Shown here piece after piece: positions 7,693-18,999 of a stretch of 35,510 nucleotides of DNA. The notes under the pieces are model-generated. The model was not told the origin of the DNA. It saw only the letters and a program-made list of their open reading frames with translations, and did no database searches. A program made the translations under genes and the position numbers. Position 1 is the stretch's first letter; each line of letters begins with the position of its first letter. The stretch comes from Mycobacteriaceae bacterium (GTDB taxonomy: Bacteria; Actinomycetota; Actinomycetes; Mycobacteriales; Mycobacteriaceae): contig JAFARC010000078.1 in the NCBI GenBank assembly GCA_019245755.1, positions 1 through 35,510 of the forward strand, read 5' to 3'.

Positions 7693-8166
7693 ATGACCGT
7701 CATCCACGGCCTGCCCGCCCATGTCCTGTTCGTCCACTTTCTGGTTGTGCTGGCACCGCTGACCGCATTGTTGGAGATCGTCAGCGGCCTGTGGCCCGCT
7801 GCCCGCCGGCGCCTGGTCTGGCTGGTGCTGGTGCTTGCCGCCGTGACTACGGCGCTGACGCCGATCACCACCGACGCCGGTGAGTGGCTTTTCGACCGAG
7901 AGAGGGACCACAGCCCGATCCTGGTCAAGCACGCCGACCTCGGCGGCTGGATGATCTACTTCTCGGTGGCATTGCTCGTCGTCGCCATCGTGCTGGCGGT
8001 ACTGCATGTGCTCGAGGGCCGGTCCGACAAGCGCCGCGTCGTCGCCAACGTCGTCGTCGCCGTCGTTGCCGTGGCGGTCGGAATCGCGTCGATCATCCAG
8101 GTGTACCGGATCGGTGACGCCGGTGCTCAATCGGTGTGGGGTGGCGAACTCACGAAGGCCGATTAG
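7693..8166 (+). CDS. DUF2231 four-helix membrane protein
   Basis: A 157-residue integral membrane protein with four hydrophobic segments (about 9-31, 38-57, 82-106 and 114-134). The N-terminal motif GLPAHVLFVHF has the spaced histidines (H10, H15) typical of DUF2231; such histidines may bind haem or metal, but this is not proven for the family. Start choice: ATG 7693 has a -10-like TACTGT 7 nt upstream (7680-7685), which suits leaderless initiation. A GTG at 7684 with AAGG 7 nt before it would add three residues. The SUOX-type gene follows after 34 nt, so the two may work together in periplasmic redox chemistry (inference). Confidence 0.75.
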   Translation: MTVIHGLPAHVLFVHFLVVLAPLTALLEIVSGLWPAARRRLVWLVLVLAAVTTALTPITTDAGEWLFDRERDHSPILVKHADLGGWMIYFSVALLVVAIVLAVLHVLEGRSDKRRVVANVVVAVVAVAVGIASIIQVYRIGDAGAQSVWGGELTKAD

Positions 8167-8200
8167 GGTCTGGTGCCGCGTTCGGCGGTACTTTGGCGGC

Positions 8201-9724
8201 ATGGCCGAGCGCGCACCCGCGACCCCGGCGCTGAGTGGCGTGGCGGCCGCAGCGGTCGCGGTCGGGCTGACTCAGTTGGTGGCTGCGCCGTTGGGCCGGG
8301 GCGCGGACGCACTCAACGCCGTCGGCTCGGCGGTCATCGATTTGACGCCCGGCCCGGTGAAGGAGTGGGCGATCCGGACCTTCGGCACCGCCGACAAGGT
8401 GTTCCTGTCGGTGGCGGTGGTGGCGGTCATCGTCGTGATCGCCGCCGCGGCCGGGCGCATGGAATCCCGCGCACGCCCTGCCGGGAGCGCCGTGTTCGTC
8501 GCGGCGGGTATAGCCGGATGCGCGGCGATAGTGTCGAGGGCCGGCGCGAGGCCCGTCGACATCATTCCCACGGTAATCGGTGCGCTCTGTGGCGTCGCGG
8601 TGCTGCGCCTGCTCGCCGGGAAAAGGCGTGCTGGGCGGCCGGATACCGCAACGGCGGACATCGGGCGCAGGCGGTGGCTGACGGCGTTCGGTTTGTTGTG
8701 CGCGGGGTTGCTCACCGGGCTGGCCGGCGGGGTGCTGACGCGCAGGTTGCACTCGGTGTCGGGTGAGCGGCAGGCGTTCGCGCTGCCGCCGGTGAACCGA
8801 CCGGCACCACCGGTACCGTCGAACATCGCCCCCACCGGGGTTGCGCTACCCAGCTTCATCACCAGCAACGACAACTTCTACCGAATCGACACGGCGCTGC
8901 TCGTGCCGCAGGTCAGCCGCAACGACTGGCGGCTGACGATTCACGGCATGGTGGATCACGAAGTGACCTACAGCTTCGACGATCTGCGGCGGTTCGAGGT
9001 GATCGAGAAGGTGGTCACGCTCACGTGCGTCTCCAACCCGGTGGGCGGCGACCTCATATCCAATGCCAGATGGACCGGATACCGGGTGCGGGACCTGTTG
9101 GCGCGCGCCGGGGTTCATCGTGATGCCGACATGGTGCTGTCCACCTCGGTCGACGGGTTCACGGCCGGCACCCCGGTGGAGGTGCTGACCGACAGGCGCG
9201 ACGCACTGCTGGCGATCACGATGAACGGCGAACCGTTGCCGGTCGATCACGGCTATCCGGCGCGGCTCGTGGTGCCCGGGCTGTACGGCTACGTGTCGGC
9301 CACCAAGTGGCTCACCGACCTGGAAGTCACCCGCTTCGACCGGGCGCAGGCGTACTGGACGAAGCTGGGTTGGTCGGCGCACGGCCCGATCAAAACGGAG
9401 TCTCGCATCGACGTGCCGCGCAGCGGCCAGCGGATCGCCGCCGGACCGGTGACGTCCGGCGGTGTCGCCTGGGCCCAGGAACGTGGCGTGCGGGCCGTGG
9501 AGGTGCGCATCGACGACGGGCCGTGGCAGCCCGCCGAGCTGGGGGCGAGCTACTCCAACGACACCTGGCGGCTATGGGCTTACCGGTGGACCGCGACGCC
9601 GGGACCGCACTCGATCACGGTGCGCGCCACCGACAACACCGGCGCCGTGCAAACCGGTGAGGGGACCGGCGTGATGCCCGACGGTGCGACGGGGTGGCAT
9701 ACCGTCGCGTTCATGGCTGCGTAA
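8201..9724 (+). CDS. Membrane-anchored SUOX-family molybdopterin oxidoreductase
   Basis: A 507-residue protein. The N-terminal 190 residues hold about four to five membrane helices. Residues 215-395 match the sulphite-oxidase-type molybdopterin domain, with C276 in [12 protein letters not shown] as the expected Mo-ligating cysteine and [14 protein letters not shown] as the second signature. Residues 405-507 match the Mo-co dimerisation domain. The catalytic part should face outside the membrane. No haem domain is present, so an external electron acceptor is needed; the DUF2231 neighbour is a candidate. The substrate is unknown: family members act on sulphite or as reductases such as MsrP. A -10-like TACTTT at 8189-8194, 6 nt before the ATG, suggests a leaderless internal promoter. 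Confidence 0.85.
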   Translation: MAERAPATPALSGVAAAAVAVGLTQLVAAPLGRGADALNAVGSAVIDLTPGPVKEWAIRTFGTADKVFLSVAVVAVIVVIAAAAGRMESRARPAGSAVFVAAGIAGCAAIVSRAGARPVDIIPTVIGALCGVAVLRLLAGKRRAGRPDTATADIGRRRWLTAFGLLCAGLLTGLAGGVLTRRLHSVSGERQAFALPPVNRPAPPVPSNIAPTGVALPSFITSNDNFYRIDTALLVPQVSRNDWRLTIHGMVDHEVTYSFDDLRRFEVIEKVVTLTCVSNPVGGDLISNARWTGYRVRDLLARAGVHRDADMVLSTSVDGFTAGTPVEVLTDRRDALLAITMNGEPLPVDHGYPARLVVPGLYGYVSATKWLTDLEVTRFDRAQAYWTKLGWSAHGPIKTESRIDVPRSGQRIAAGPVTSGGVAWAQERGVRAVEVRIDDGPWQPAELGASYSNDTWRLWAYRWTATPGPHSITVRATDNTGAVQTGEGTGVMPDGATGWHTVAFMAA

Positions 9725-9759
9725 CGGATCCTGTCAGGGCCTCGTGCCAAGCTGTGGAC

Positions 9760-11304
9760 GTGCTGCTGTCCGATGTGGCCGATGCCTCGGCCGATGTGGG
9801 AGGCGAATCGTCGCGGTTGGCGAAGATCGGTCGGATCGCCGACCTGCTGGCCGCCGCCAGCGCCGAGGGAGATCCGCACCAGGTGGCCGTCATCGTCTCG
9901 TGGCTGTCCGGCGAGCTGGCGCAACGGCAGATCGGCGTCGGTTGGGCCGCGCTGCGCCGGCTGCCGCCGCCCGGCACCGAGCGGGTGCTCACCGTCGCGG
10001 GCGTCGACGAGACTTTCTCGGAGATCGGCGCGCTCGCCGGTCACGGCTCGCAGAACAAGCGGGCCGGGCTTCTCGGCGATCTGTTCGCCGCGGCCACCGG
10101 GGCCGAACAGACGTTTCTGCGCCACCTGCTCGGCGGGGAACTGCGCCAAGGTGCGCTGGCCGGTGTGATGGCCGACGCCGTCGCCAAGGCCGCGGATCTG
10201 CCGTCGGCCGACATCCGCCGCGCCGCGATGCTCGGCGGTGAGCTTCCCGCCGTCGCCGCCGCTGTGCTGAGCGGCGGCCACGATGCGCTGGAGAGGTTCA
10301 CCCTCAAGGTCGGCCGCCCGGTCGGCCCCATGCTCGCCCAGACCGCCACCGGCGTCGAGGACGCCCTGCAACGCCTCGGCGGCACCGCAATTTTGGAGGC
10401 GAAGCTGGACGGCGCGCGGCTGCAGATTCACCGCGACGGCGACCACGTGTCGCTCTACACCCGCAGCCTCGACGACGTCACCGCGCGGCTGCCCGAGGTC
10501 GTCGAGGCGACGCTGGCATTGCCGGTCAGCTCGCTGATCGCGGACGGCGAGGCGATCGCCCTGCGTCCCGACGGGCGGCCGCACCGCTTCCAGGTGACGG
10601 CGTCGCGGTTCGGCCGCAGCGCCGACGTGGCCGCGGCGCGCGCCGCCCAACAGTTGTCGGTGTTCTTCTTCGACGTGCTGCATCGCGACGGCGTCGACCT
10701 GGTGGACCTGCCCGCGACGGCGCGCGCCGCGGTGCTCGACGCCATCGTCGGCGCCGAGTACCGGGTCGACCGGCTGGTCACCGCCGACATCGCCGAGGCG
10801 CGGTGCTTCCTGGACGCCACCCTGGCCGCCGGGCACGAAGGCGTGATGGCCAAGTCACTGACCGCGCCGTACGAGGCGGGCCGACGCGGGGCCGGCTGGT
10901 TGAAGGTCAAACCGGTACACACCCTCGACCTGGTCGTCCTGGCTGTGGAATGGGGATCCGGCAGACGCACCGGCAAGCTGTCCAACATCCACCTCGGGGC
11001 CCGCGACCCGGACAACGGCGGCTTCGTGATGCTCGGCAAGACCTTCAAAGGCATGACCGACGCGATGCTGGACTGGCAGACCGAGCGGTTCCGGCAGCTG
11101 GCCGACGGACCCACCGACGGTTATGTGGTGAAACTGCGCCCGGAGCAGGTGGTCGAAATCGCCTTCGACGGCGTGCAGGGCTCGACCCGTTACCCGGGGG
11201 GCATGGCGCTGCGGTTCGCCCGGGTGGTGCGCTACCGCGACGACAAGGGCCCGGCGGAGGCCGACACCATCGACACCGTGCGCCGGCTCTATCAGCGCGG
11301 TTAA
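9760..11304 (+). CDS. ligB: ATP-dependent DNA ligase LigB
   Basis: A 514-residue ligase sealing nicked DNA with ATP, additional to the essential NAD-dependent LigA. The N-terminal helical DNA-binding domain (1-190) is followed by the nucleotidyltransferase domain. K215 in EAKLDGAR (motif I) is the adenylation site, with further motifs DGEAIAL, FFFDVLH, EGVMAK and WLKVKP. The OB fold fills the C-terminus. It reads like M. tuberculosis LigB (Rv3062) throughout. GTG 9760 gives the expected N-terminus MLLSDV; GTG 9754 would add two residues. No strong ribosome site is visible. As in M. tuberculosis, cstA follows. Confidence 0.95.
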   Translation: MLLSDVADASADVGGESSRLAKIGRIADLLAAASAEGDPHQVAVIVSWLSGELAQRQIGVGWAALRRLPPPGTERVLTVAGVDETFSEIGALAGHGSQNKRAGLLGDLFAAATGAEQTFLRHLLGGELRQGALAGVMADAVAKAADLPSADIRRAAMLGGELPAVAAAVLSGGHDALERFTLKVGRPVGPMLAQTATGVEDALQRLGGTAILEAKLDGARLQIHRDGDHVSLYTRSLDDVTARLPEVVEATLALPVSSLIADGEAIALRPDGRPHRFQVTASRFGRSADVAAARAAQQLSVFFFDVLHRDGVDLVDLPATARAAVLDAIVGAEYRVDRLVTADIAEARCFLDATLAAGHEGVMAKSLTAPYEAGRRGAGWLKVKPVHTLDLVVLAVEWGSGRRTGKLSNIHLGARDPDNGGFVMLGKTFKGMTDAMLDWQTERFRQLADGPTDGYVVKLRPEQVVEIAFDGVQGSTRYPGGMALRFARVVRYRDDKGPAEADTIDTVRRLYQRG

Positions 11305-11319
11305 CGGACGGTTGTTTTC

Positions 11320-11334
11320 GGCCGGGCGCCGGCC
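11320..11334 (+). terminator. GC-rich hairpin after ligB, possible terminator
   Basis: A perfect inverted repeat, GGCCGG-GCG-CCGGCC, begins 15 nt after the ligB stop and lies about 56 nt before cstA. No T-run follows it, so it is not a canonical intrinsic terminator. Many mycobacterial termination hairpins lack the U-tract, so a terminator or mRNA-stability role is possible. Confidence 0.4.
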
Positions 11335-11390
11335 AGCCGTGTAAGGATCACGTCAGGCGCCGCATGCCACCGCCAGCGAGGGAGGATCAC

Positions 11391-13694
<2,304 letters not shown>

Positions 13695-13842
13695 TGGGCG
13701 ACAGCCACTACCAGCGGTATGTCGAGCATCGGCGCCGCGAGCACCCGGATGAACCGGTACTCACCGAGCGGCAATACTGGATGATGCGCTACGCGGCCGC
13801 GGACTCGCGTCCCGGCATGCGCTGCTGCTGATCGGAGGCGGG

Positions 13843-14232
13843 ATGGTCGAGGACGTTCGAAGCAGGCTGACGAAAACCGTGCAGAAGCGGTTGGCGAACC
13901 CGGCGACGAGGTTGATGCCCTGGCAAACGCTGCTGGAGACCACCGGCCGGAAAACGGGCCAGCCGCGCCGAACCCCGGTGGGCGGGCGCCTCATCGGAAA
14001 CCAGTTCTGGCTGGTGTCGGAGTTCGGCGACAACTCCGATTATGTCCGCAACATCAGGGCCAACCCACGGGTCCGGCTCAGGCTGCGCGGCGCATGGCGA
14101 GCAGGCACCGCTGCCCTGCTGCCCGACGACGACGCCAAAGCACGGCTGCGAGAGCTGCCCCAGATGAACAGCCTAGGCGTCCGCAGCTTCGGCACCAACC
14201 TGCTCACCGTGCGCATCGACCTCGACGGCTGA
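13843..14232 (+). CDS. Ddn-like deazaflavin (F420)-dependent nitroreductase family protein
   Basis: A 129-residue split-beta-barrel protein of the mycobacterial Ddn/FQR family. The N-terminal helical stretch is followed by LETTGRKTGQPRRTPVGG, the G-R-K/x-S/T-G turn typical of these enzymes, then SEFGDNSDYVRNIRANPRVRLRLRG, which matches the family's cofactor-contact region. Such enzymes reduce quinones or nitroaromatics with F420H2. The start has GGAGGCGGG 1-9 nt before the ATG and lies 11 nt after the preceding gene. It may share the cstA transcript without a functional link. It is convergent with the next gene, 9 nt away. Confidence 0.85.
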   Translation: MVEDVRSRLTKTVQKRLANPATRLMPWQTLLETTGRKTGQPRRTPVGGRLIGNQFWLVSEFGDNSDYVRNIRANPRVRLRLRGAWRAGTAALLPDDDAKARLRELPQMNSLGVRSFGTNLLTVRIDLDG

Positions 14233-14241
14233 CCGACGCCA

Positions 14242-16035
14242 TCAGGAGCCGCGGTGGGGCACGAATTCCTGTGCCTTGGTCTTGGCACCCTGCACCATCA
14301 CATGCCAGGCGTCGGGATCACCCTTGAGGATCGCCTCGGCCATGTCCTTCATCTGCTCGTATGTCGCGTGCGGCGGAATCGGTGGCACGTCGGGGTCGCA
14401 CCGCACGTCGAGCACGGTCGGCCGGTCAGCCGACAGCGCTTGATCCCACGCGCCGCCGATCTGGTCGGGATCGTCGACAGCGACGGCGTCCAGCCCCATC
14501 TCCCGGGCCACCCTGGCATAGGAGACTTCGGGAATGACCTGAGACTCCTCGAATTTCGGCGCTCCACCCATCGCGCGCAGTTCCCACGTGACCTGGTTGA
14601 GGTCGTTGTTGTGGAATACGCAGACCACCAGCCGCGGGTCCGACCACTGCCCGTGGTACCGCGCGATCGTCAGTAACTCCGCGAGGCCGTTCATCTGCAT
14701 CGCGCCGTCGCCGACCAGCGCGATCGCGGGCCGGTCGGGATGGGCGAACTTCGCGCCGATCGCATACGGCACACCGGGCCCCATTGTGGCCAGTGTGCCG
14801 GACAGCGACCCGCGAACGTCGCGGGTGAACTTCAGACAGCGGGCGTACCAATTGGTCGACGAGCCGGAGTCGGCGGTGATGATCGCATTCGGGGGCAGCC
14901 GGGACGACAGCTCCCAGGCGACTCGCATCGGATTCACTGACCGTGCAGACAACATGGCTTGTCGCTCAATGGTTTCCCACCACCTGGCGACGTTTTTCTC
15001 GATCTTCTCGCGCCAGGATCGGTCCGACTTGCGCTCTATCAGCGGGATCAGCTCACTCAGCGTGGCGGATGCGTCGGCCACGATGTTGACCTCGGTTGGA
15101 TAGCGCATGCCGATCATCGCGCCGTCGATGTCGATCTGGATGCCGCGGGCCTGCCCGTAGTCCGGCAGGAACTGCGAATACGGGAAATTCGACCCGACGA
15201 TCAGCAGCGTGTCGCAGTCGCGCATCAGCTCGTAGCTCGGCCGCGTCCCCAGAAGGCCGATCGAGCCGGTGACGTACGGCAGGTCGTCCGGCAGGACATC
15301 CTTGCCCAGCAGGGCCTTTGCGACCCCGGCTCCGGTCAGCTCGGCCACCTCGCTGACCTGCTGCGCCGCGCGCCGGGCGCCCTGACCGATCAGGATCGCG
15401 ACTTTTGAGCCGGCGTTGAGGATCTCGGCGGCGCGCTGAACCAGACCCTGATCCGGCATCAGGACCGGATAACCGTCGCTGGGACCGCTCGACGGCACCA
15501 TCTTGAACGCGTGCTGCGGCGGCGAGTACTTCTCCTCCTGAAGGTCCGATGGGATCACCAAGGCCGTGGGCGCCCGTCGGGCCACTGCCGTGCGGATCGC
15601 CCGGTCCAGCGCATTGGGCAGTTGCGCGGCGACATTCACCTCGACCAGATAGTCGCTGGCGACATCCTTGAACAGGGCCTGAAGGTCGATCTCCTGCTGG
15701 TAGCTGCCACCCATCGCGGTGCGCGCGGTCTGCCCGACGATCGCCACGACCGGAACGTGATCGAGCTTGGCGTCGTAGAGACCATTGAGCAGATGCACCG
15801 CGCCCGGGCCGGAGGTCGCCATGCAGACTCCAACCCGCCCGGTGAACTTGGCATAACCGGTCGCTTCGAACGCCGCCATCTCCTCGTGGCGCGCCTGTAC
15901 GAACTGCGGATCGTTGCCGGCGCGCCCAAACGCCGCGACGATGCCGTTGATGCCGTCACCCGGGTAGGCGAACACGTGACGAATGTTCCACTCGCGCAGT
16001 CGAGAAAGTACGAAGTCGGCTACTTCTTGAGCCAT
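14242..16035 (-). CDS. Thiamine-diphosphate-dependent enzyme, pyruvate oxidase/acetolactate synthase-like
   Basis: A 597-residue enzyme with the three-domain layout of the POX/ALS family. N-terminal PYR domain with the catalytic Glu51 in ARHEE; a central nucleotide/FAD-type domain (about 190-335); and a C-terminal PP domain with the Mg/ThDP motif GDG (442-444) through NN (476-477). I chose the ATG with GGAGGGG 4 nt upstream; the open frame extends about 38 codons further but without a ribosome site. The best match in kind is PoxB-like decarboxylation of pyruvate. No lipid-anchor C-terminal helix of the E. coli type is evident, so the substrate and acceptor stay open. It stands alone, with 110 nt to the next gene. 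Confidence 0.85.
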   Translation of the reverse strand: MAQEVADFVLSRLREWNIRHVFAYPGDGINGIVAAFGRAGNDPQFVQARHEEMAAFEATGYAKFTGRVGVCMATSGPGAVHLLNGLYDAKLDHVPVVAIVGQTARTAMGGSYQQEIDLQALFKDVASDYLVEVNVAAQLPNALDRAIRTAVARRAPTALVIPSDLQEEKYSPPQHAFKMVPSSGPSDGYPVLMPDQGLVQRAAEILNAGSKVAILIGQGARRAAQQVSEVAELTGAGVAKALLGKDVLPDDLPYVTGSIGLLGTRPSYELMRDCDTLLIVGSNFPYSQFLPDYGQARGIQIDIDGAMIGMRYPTEVNIVADASATLSELIPLIERKSDRSWREKIEKNVARWWETIERQAMLSARSVNPMRVAWELSSRLPPNAIITADSGSSTNWYARCLKFTRDVRGSLSGTLATMGPGVPYAIGAKFAHPDRPAIALVGDGAMQMNGLAELLTIARYHGQWSDPRLVVCVFHNNDLNQVTWELRAMGGAPKFEESQVIPEVSYARVAREMGLDAVAVDDPDQIGGAWDQALSADRPTVLDVRCDPDVPPIPPHATYEQMKDMAEAILKGDPDAWHVMVQGAKTKAQEFVPHRGS

Positions 16036-16145
16036 TTTCCCCTCCGGTCTCGGGCACGGCGTCGTGGGGCCGGGTACCCGCAGGCAGTCGGCCGAAACCA
16101 GGCCGGTGGGCTGCTGTGGCCAAGCGTGATGGGAAGCGGACGATG

Positions 16146-17636
16146 TCACGTCTTAAGGTCAGGCATCGACGCGATGCCGAAATGCTGCTTGAGCACCCGC
16201 TTGGCCGCGTGCAGGCCCGACATCCCGTGCACGCCGGGACCGGGCGGCGTGGAGCCCGAACACAGGTAAACGTTGTCGAGCGCGGTTCGGTAGGGGTTCC
16301 ATTTCAACATGGGCCGGGCCACCATGCGGTACATCGAGACGTGACCGACGCCGATGTCGCCGCCCACATAGTTCGCGTTATGGTGTGCCAAATCGCTGGC
16401 CGGGATGCAGCGGGAGCCGACGACCACGTCCCGAAACCCCGGCGCGAAGCGCTCGATCTGGGCGGTGACGGCCTCGGTCATGTCCCGCGGCGAGCCGTTG
16501 GGCACGTGGGCGTACGTCCACAGCGGAGACTCGCCGTTGGGCCCCAGCCGGGATTGATCGACCACAGCGGGCTGGCTCAACAGCAGCATCGGCCGCTCGC
16601 TGACCCGTCCGGCCGCCGTCTGTTGCTCGACCCGTTCCATCTCGCCGCGGTCTCCGCCCAGGTGAACGGTGCCGGCCAGCGCGACGCGCGCATCGGCCCA
16701 CGGCACCGGCTCCGAGAGCGCGAAATCAACCTTGGCCACACCGTTGCCCGGCTTGAACCTGCGCAGGGCGCGCCGGTACCGCGCGGAGAGCCGGTCGGCG
16801 AACACGTCGGCGATGGTCCACGGCGATGTGTCGAAGACGTACACCCGCGCGGTCGGCAACTGGGACGGCTGCGCGATGTGGCAACCGGTCGCGATCTGCA
16901 CACCGCGGCCGGACAGATCGGCGATCAGCGCGTCGGTGATGGATTGGCTGCCACCGATCGGAACCGGCCAGCCGTGCGTGTGGGCAAATGTTCCGAGCAA
17001 CAGCGCCGTCCCGGCGCCCGCTACCGATGGGATCACGGTGTTGGCGTGGGCGGCCACACCGGTCAGGAGCGCGCCACATCGCTGCGCATCGGTCAGCCGG
17101 TCCCACAGCGTAGTGCCGAGTTCGAGCCCGCGGATGGCCATGTCGGCCGCGGCCAGCAACCCGGTCGGCCGCAGCGCCGCCGAGGGGATGCGACGCATGT
17201 CGGACAGCCCGATGTCGCGCACCGCTTCCACGCCTTCGACCAACGGGCCCATGACGCGTTGGAAGACCCGCCCCTCCGCCGGATCGTCGGCGGCCAGTTC
17301 GTCGACGGTCTTGGCAAAGTCCTGGTATGCCATCGCGGCAGGGCCGCGGTCCAGCGGGTGGGCGTAAGCGACTTTCGGGCGCACGAGTTCCACACCGTGT
17401 GAAGCCAGATCGAACATCTCAAAGAACGGCGAGGCGGCAGCCATCGGATGCACGGCTGAGCACAAGTCATGGCGTAGCAGCACCCCGAGGTCCAGGTCGA
17501 CGGTCCGACAGCCACCTCCCGGCTGCGACTGGGACTCCACGACCTGAACGGACAAGCCCGCCGCCGCGAAGATCACCGCCGCGGCGAGCCCGTTGGGGCC
17601 CGAACCCACGATTAGGACGTCGAATTCATCCGTCAT
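16146..17636 (-). CDS. FAD/NAD(P)-dependent oxidoreductase, phytoene desaturase (CrtI)-like
   Basis: A 496-residue flavoprotein. It begins with a Rossmann fingerprint VGSGPNG (10-16) and the ribose-binding Glu34, followed by SQPGGGCR, as in CrtI-like amine-oxidase-type desaturases. The C-terminal FAD motif YLCSGSTPPGPGVHGMSG is also typical. No carotenoid genes are nearby, and this branch is commonly annotated only as an oxidoreductase, so the substrate is unknown; a lipid or isoprenoid substrate is possible. GGAGGAAATAACG precedes the chosen ATG. The open frame runs further upstream, but that part lacks a start site and homology-like pattern. It diverges from the PAP2 gene. Confidence 0.8.
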   Translation of the reverse strand: MTDEFDVLIVGSGPNGLAAAVIFAAAGLSVQVVESQSQPGGGCRTVDLDLGVLLRHDLCSAVHPMAAASPFFEMFDLASHGVELVRPKVAYAHPLDRGPAAMAYQDFAKTVDELAADDPAEGRVFQRVMGPLVEGVEAVRDIGLSDMRRIPSAALRPTGLLAAADMAIRGLELGTTLWDRLTDAQRCGALLTGVAAHANTVIPSVAGAGTALLLGTFAHTHGWPVPIGGSQSITDALIADLSGRGVQIATGCHIAQPSQLPTARVYVFDTSPWTIADVFADRLSARYRRALRRFKPGNGVAKVDFALSEPVPWADARVALAGTVHLGGDRGEMERVEQQTAAGRVSERPMLLLSQPAVVDQSRLGPNGESPLWTYAHVPNGSPRDMTEAVTAQIERFAPGFRDVVVGSRCIPASDLAHHNANYVGGDIGVGHVSMYRMVARPMLKWNPYRTALDNVYLCSGSTPPGPGVHGMSGLHAAKRVLKQHFGIASMPDLKT

Positions 17637-17716
17637 CGTTATTTCCTCCGAAAATACCGACACACGGGTGATACCAACCTGAGAGCAACCACAAACCCGG
17701 TGCGTAATCCAAGCTT

Positions 17717-17744
17717 CGTAACGTTGCAAGACTGAGTTGTTACG
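17717..17744. promoter_or_regulatory. Inverted repeat in the divergent promoter region
   Basis: The 138-nt gap between the divergent FAD oxidoreductase and PAP2 genes holds an inverted repeat, CGTAAC (17717-17722) and GTTACG (17739-17744), with a 16-nt spacer. Arm spacing of 22 nt centre to centre would place both arms on one face of the helix. It is a candidate operator for either gene. No clear -35/-10 pair was identified. Confidence 0.25.
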
Positions 17745-17774
17745 CTCGATGCTCGCGGGACGAGGGGAGCCTTT

Positions 17775-18917
17775 TTGCGTGCACGATCGCTGCAATTGAC
17801 GGCCTTCGCGTTGATGGCCGGTCGGCGAGTCGACCTCGACGATGTCCCCACCCTCACCCCGGCTGCGGATGCCCCGCGCGAGCGCCGGCTTTCCAACGTG
17901 CGACGCGCCGCCATTGCCGTATGGGCGGTCGTTATCGTCTTCCGAACGTGGACAACGGGATTCGCGTTCGACCGCGAGCTATTGCTGGTCTACATCTGTA
18001 CCGGCCTGATCGCGGCGAGCATTGGACGCAGGCGCATCCTGCAAGTGCTCCGCGACTGGCTGCCATTCGCCTTGATTCTTGTCGTGTACGACTTGAGCCG
18101 GGGCGCGGCCACGCTGATCGGGACGCCGACGCTGTGGCAGGTGCAACCGGAAATCGACCGCCGGCTGTTCTTCGGCACCGAGCCGACGGTCTGGCTGCAG
18201 GAGCACTTCAAGCTTGCCGACCCACCGTGGTGGGAGGTGGTGATCAGCACCATCTACATGTCGTTTTTCGTGCTGCCGTACGTGGTCGCGGGTGTTCTGT
18301 GGCTGCGCAACCGCGACGACTGGAAGGCCTACGCCCGGCGATTCCTGGCGTTGTCGTTCATCGCGCTGGTGTGTTATGCGATCGTTCCGGCCGCGCCGCC
18401 GTGGGCCGCGGCCCGCTGCACCCCGGCCGAGGTCGCCGGCGGTCCGTCCGAACCGGCGTGCATGTTCCGATCGCCGGCCGCAGTCCCCGATGGCGGGCTC
18501 ATCGGGCGCATGCACACGAGCCAACCCGGCGCGAACAGTTTCGTGGAGCGGATCTCCACCCGCGGATGGGGAAAGCTGCACTTCGAGGCCGCACGCGCGC
18601 TGGTCGACGAAGGCCAGGCCAGTGTGAACCTCGTGGCGGCCATTCCGTCGCTGCACGCGGCGCTGACCGCGATGATCGCGGCCTTCCTGTGGCGGCGTGT
18701 CCAGTCCCGGTGGCGACCACTTCTCGCCACGTACGTCGTGGTCATGGCCGTCACGCTGGTGTACTCCGCCGAGCACTACCTCTTCGACATCCTGCTTGGG
18801 TGGGCGCTGGCGCTGGTCGTGCACGCGGGCATGGGCAGGCTCGAGACGCGCAGATCACGTGCGGTCGACGAGCGGGTCGGCGAGGACAGTCGCCCGGTCG
18901 AGCTGGAACCGCTGTAA
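17775..18917 (+). CDS. PAP2-superfamily membrane phosphatase / inositol-phosphoceramide-synthase-like protein
   Basis: A 380-residue protein with about six to seven membrane segments between residues 40 and 355. PAP2 motifs: SLHA with H294 (C2 motif) and YSAEHYLFDILLG with H334 and D338 (C3 motif), the phosphate-contacting residues. The C1 motif is weak, as in the AUR1-like branch. Probable action: transfer or hydrolysis of a lipid phosphate on the outer face of the membrane. I took TTG 17775 because GAGGGGAG ends 5 nt upstream. A Cys-containing loop (about 212-235) between helices may form a disulphide. The tail after residue 355 is charged and cytoplasmic. Confidence 0.8.
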   Translation: MRARSLQLTAFALMAGRRVDLDDVPTLTPAADAPRERRLSNVRRAAIAVWAVVIVFRTWTTGFAFDRELLLVYICTGLIAASIGRRRILQVLRDWLPFALILVVYDLSRGAATLIGTPTLWQVQPEIDRRLFFGTEPTVWLQEHFKLADPPWWEVVISTIYMSFFVLPYVVAGVLWLRNRDDWKAYARRFLALSFIALVCYAIVPAAPPWAAARCTPAEVAGGPSEPACMFRSPAAVPDGGLIGRMHTSQPGANSFVERISTRGWGKLHFEAARALVDEGQASVNLVAAIPSLHAALTAMIAAFLWRRVQSRWRPLLATYVVVMAVTLVYSAEHYLFDILLGWALALVVHAGMGRLETRRSRAVDERVGEDSRPVELEPL

Positions 18918-18999
18918 TTCCCAGCGCCTCGCTTCTGAGGATTTCGTCAATGGCCCCGCTGGCGCCCAGCATGGGCCGGCCTGAGTGCGATGTGGCCCG

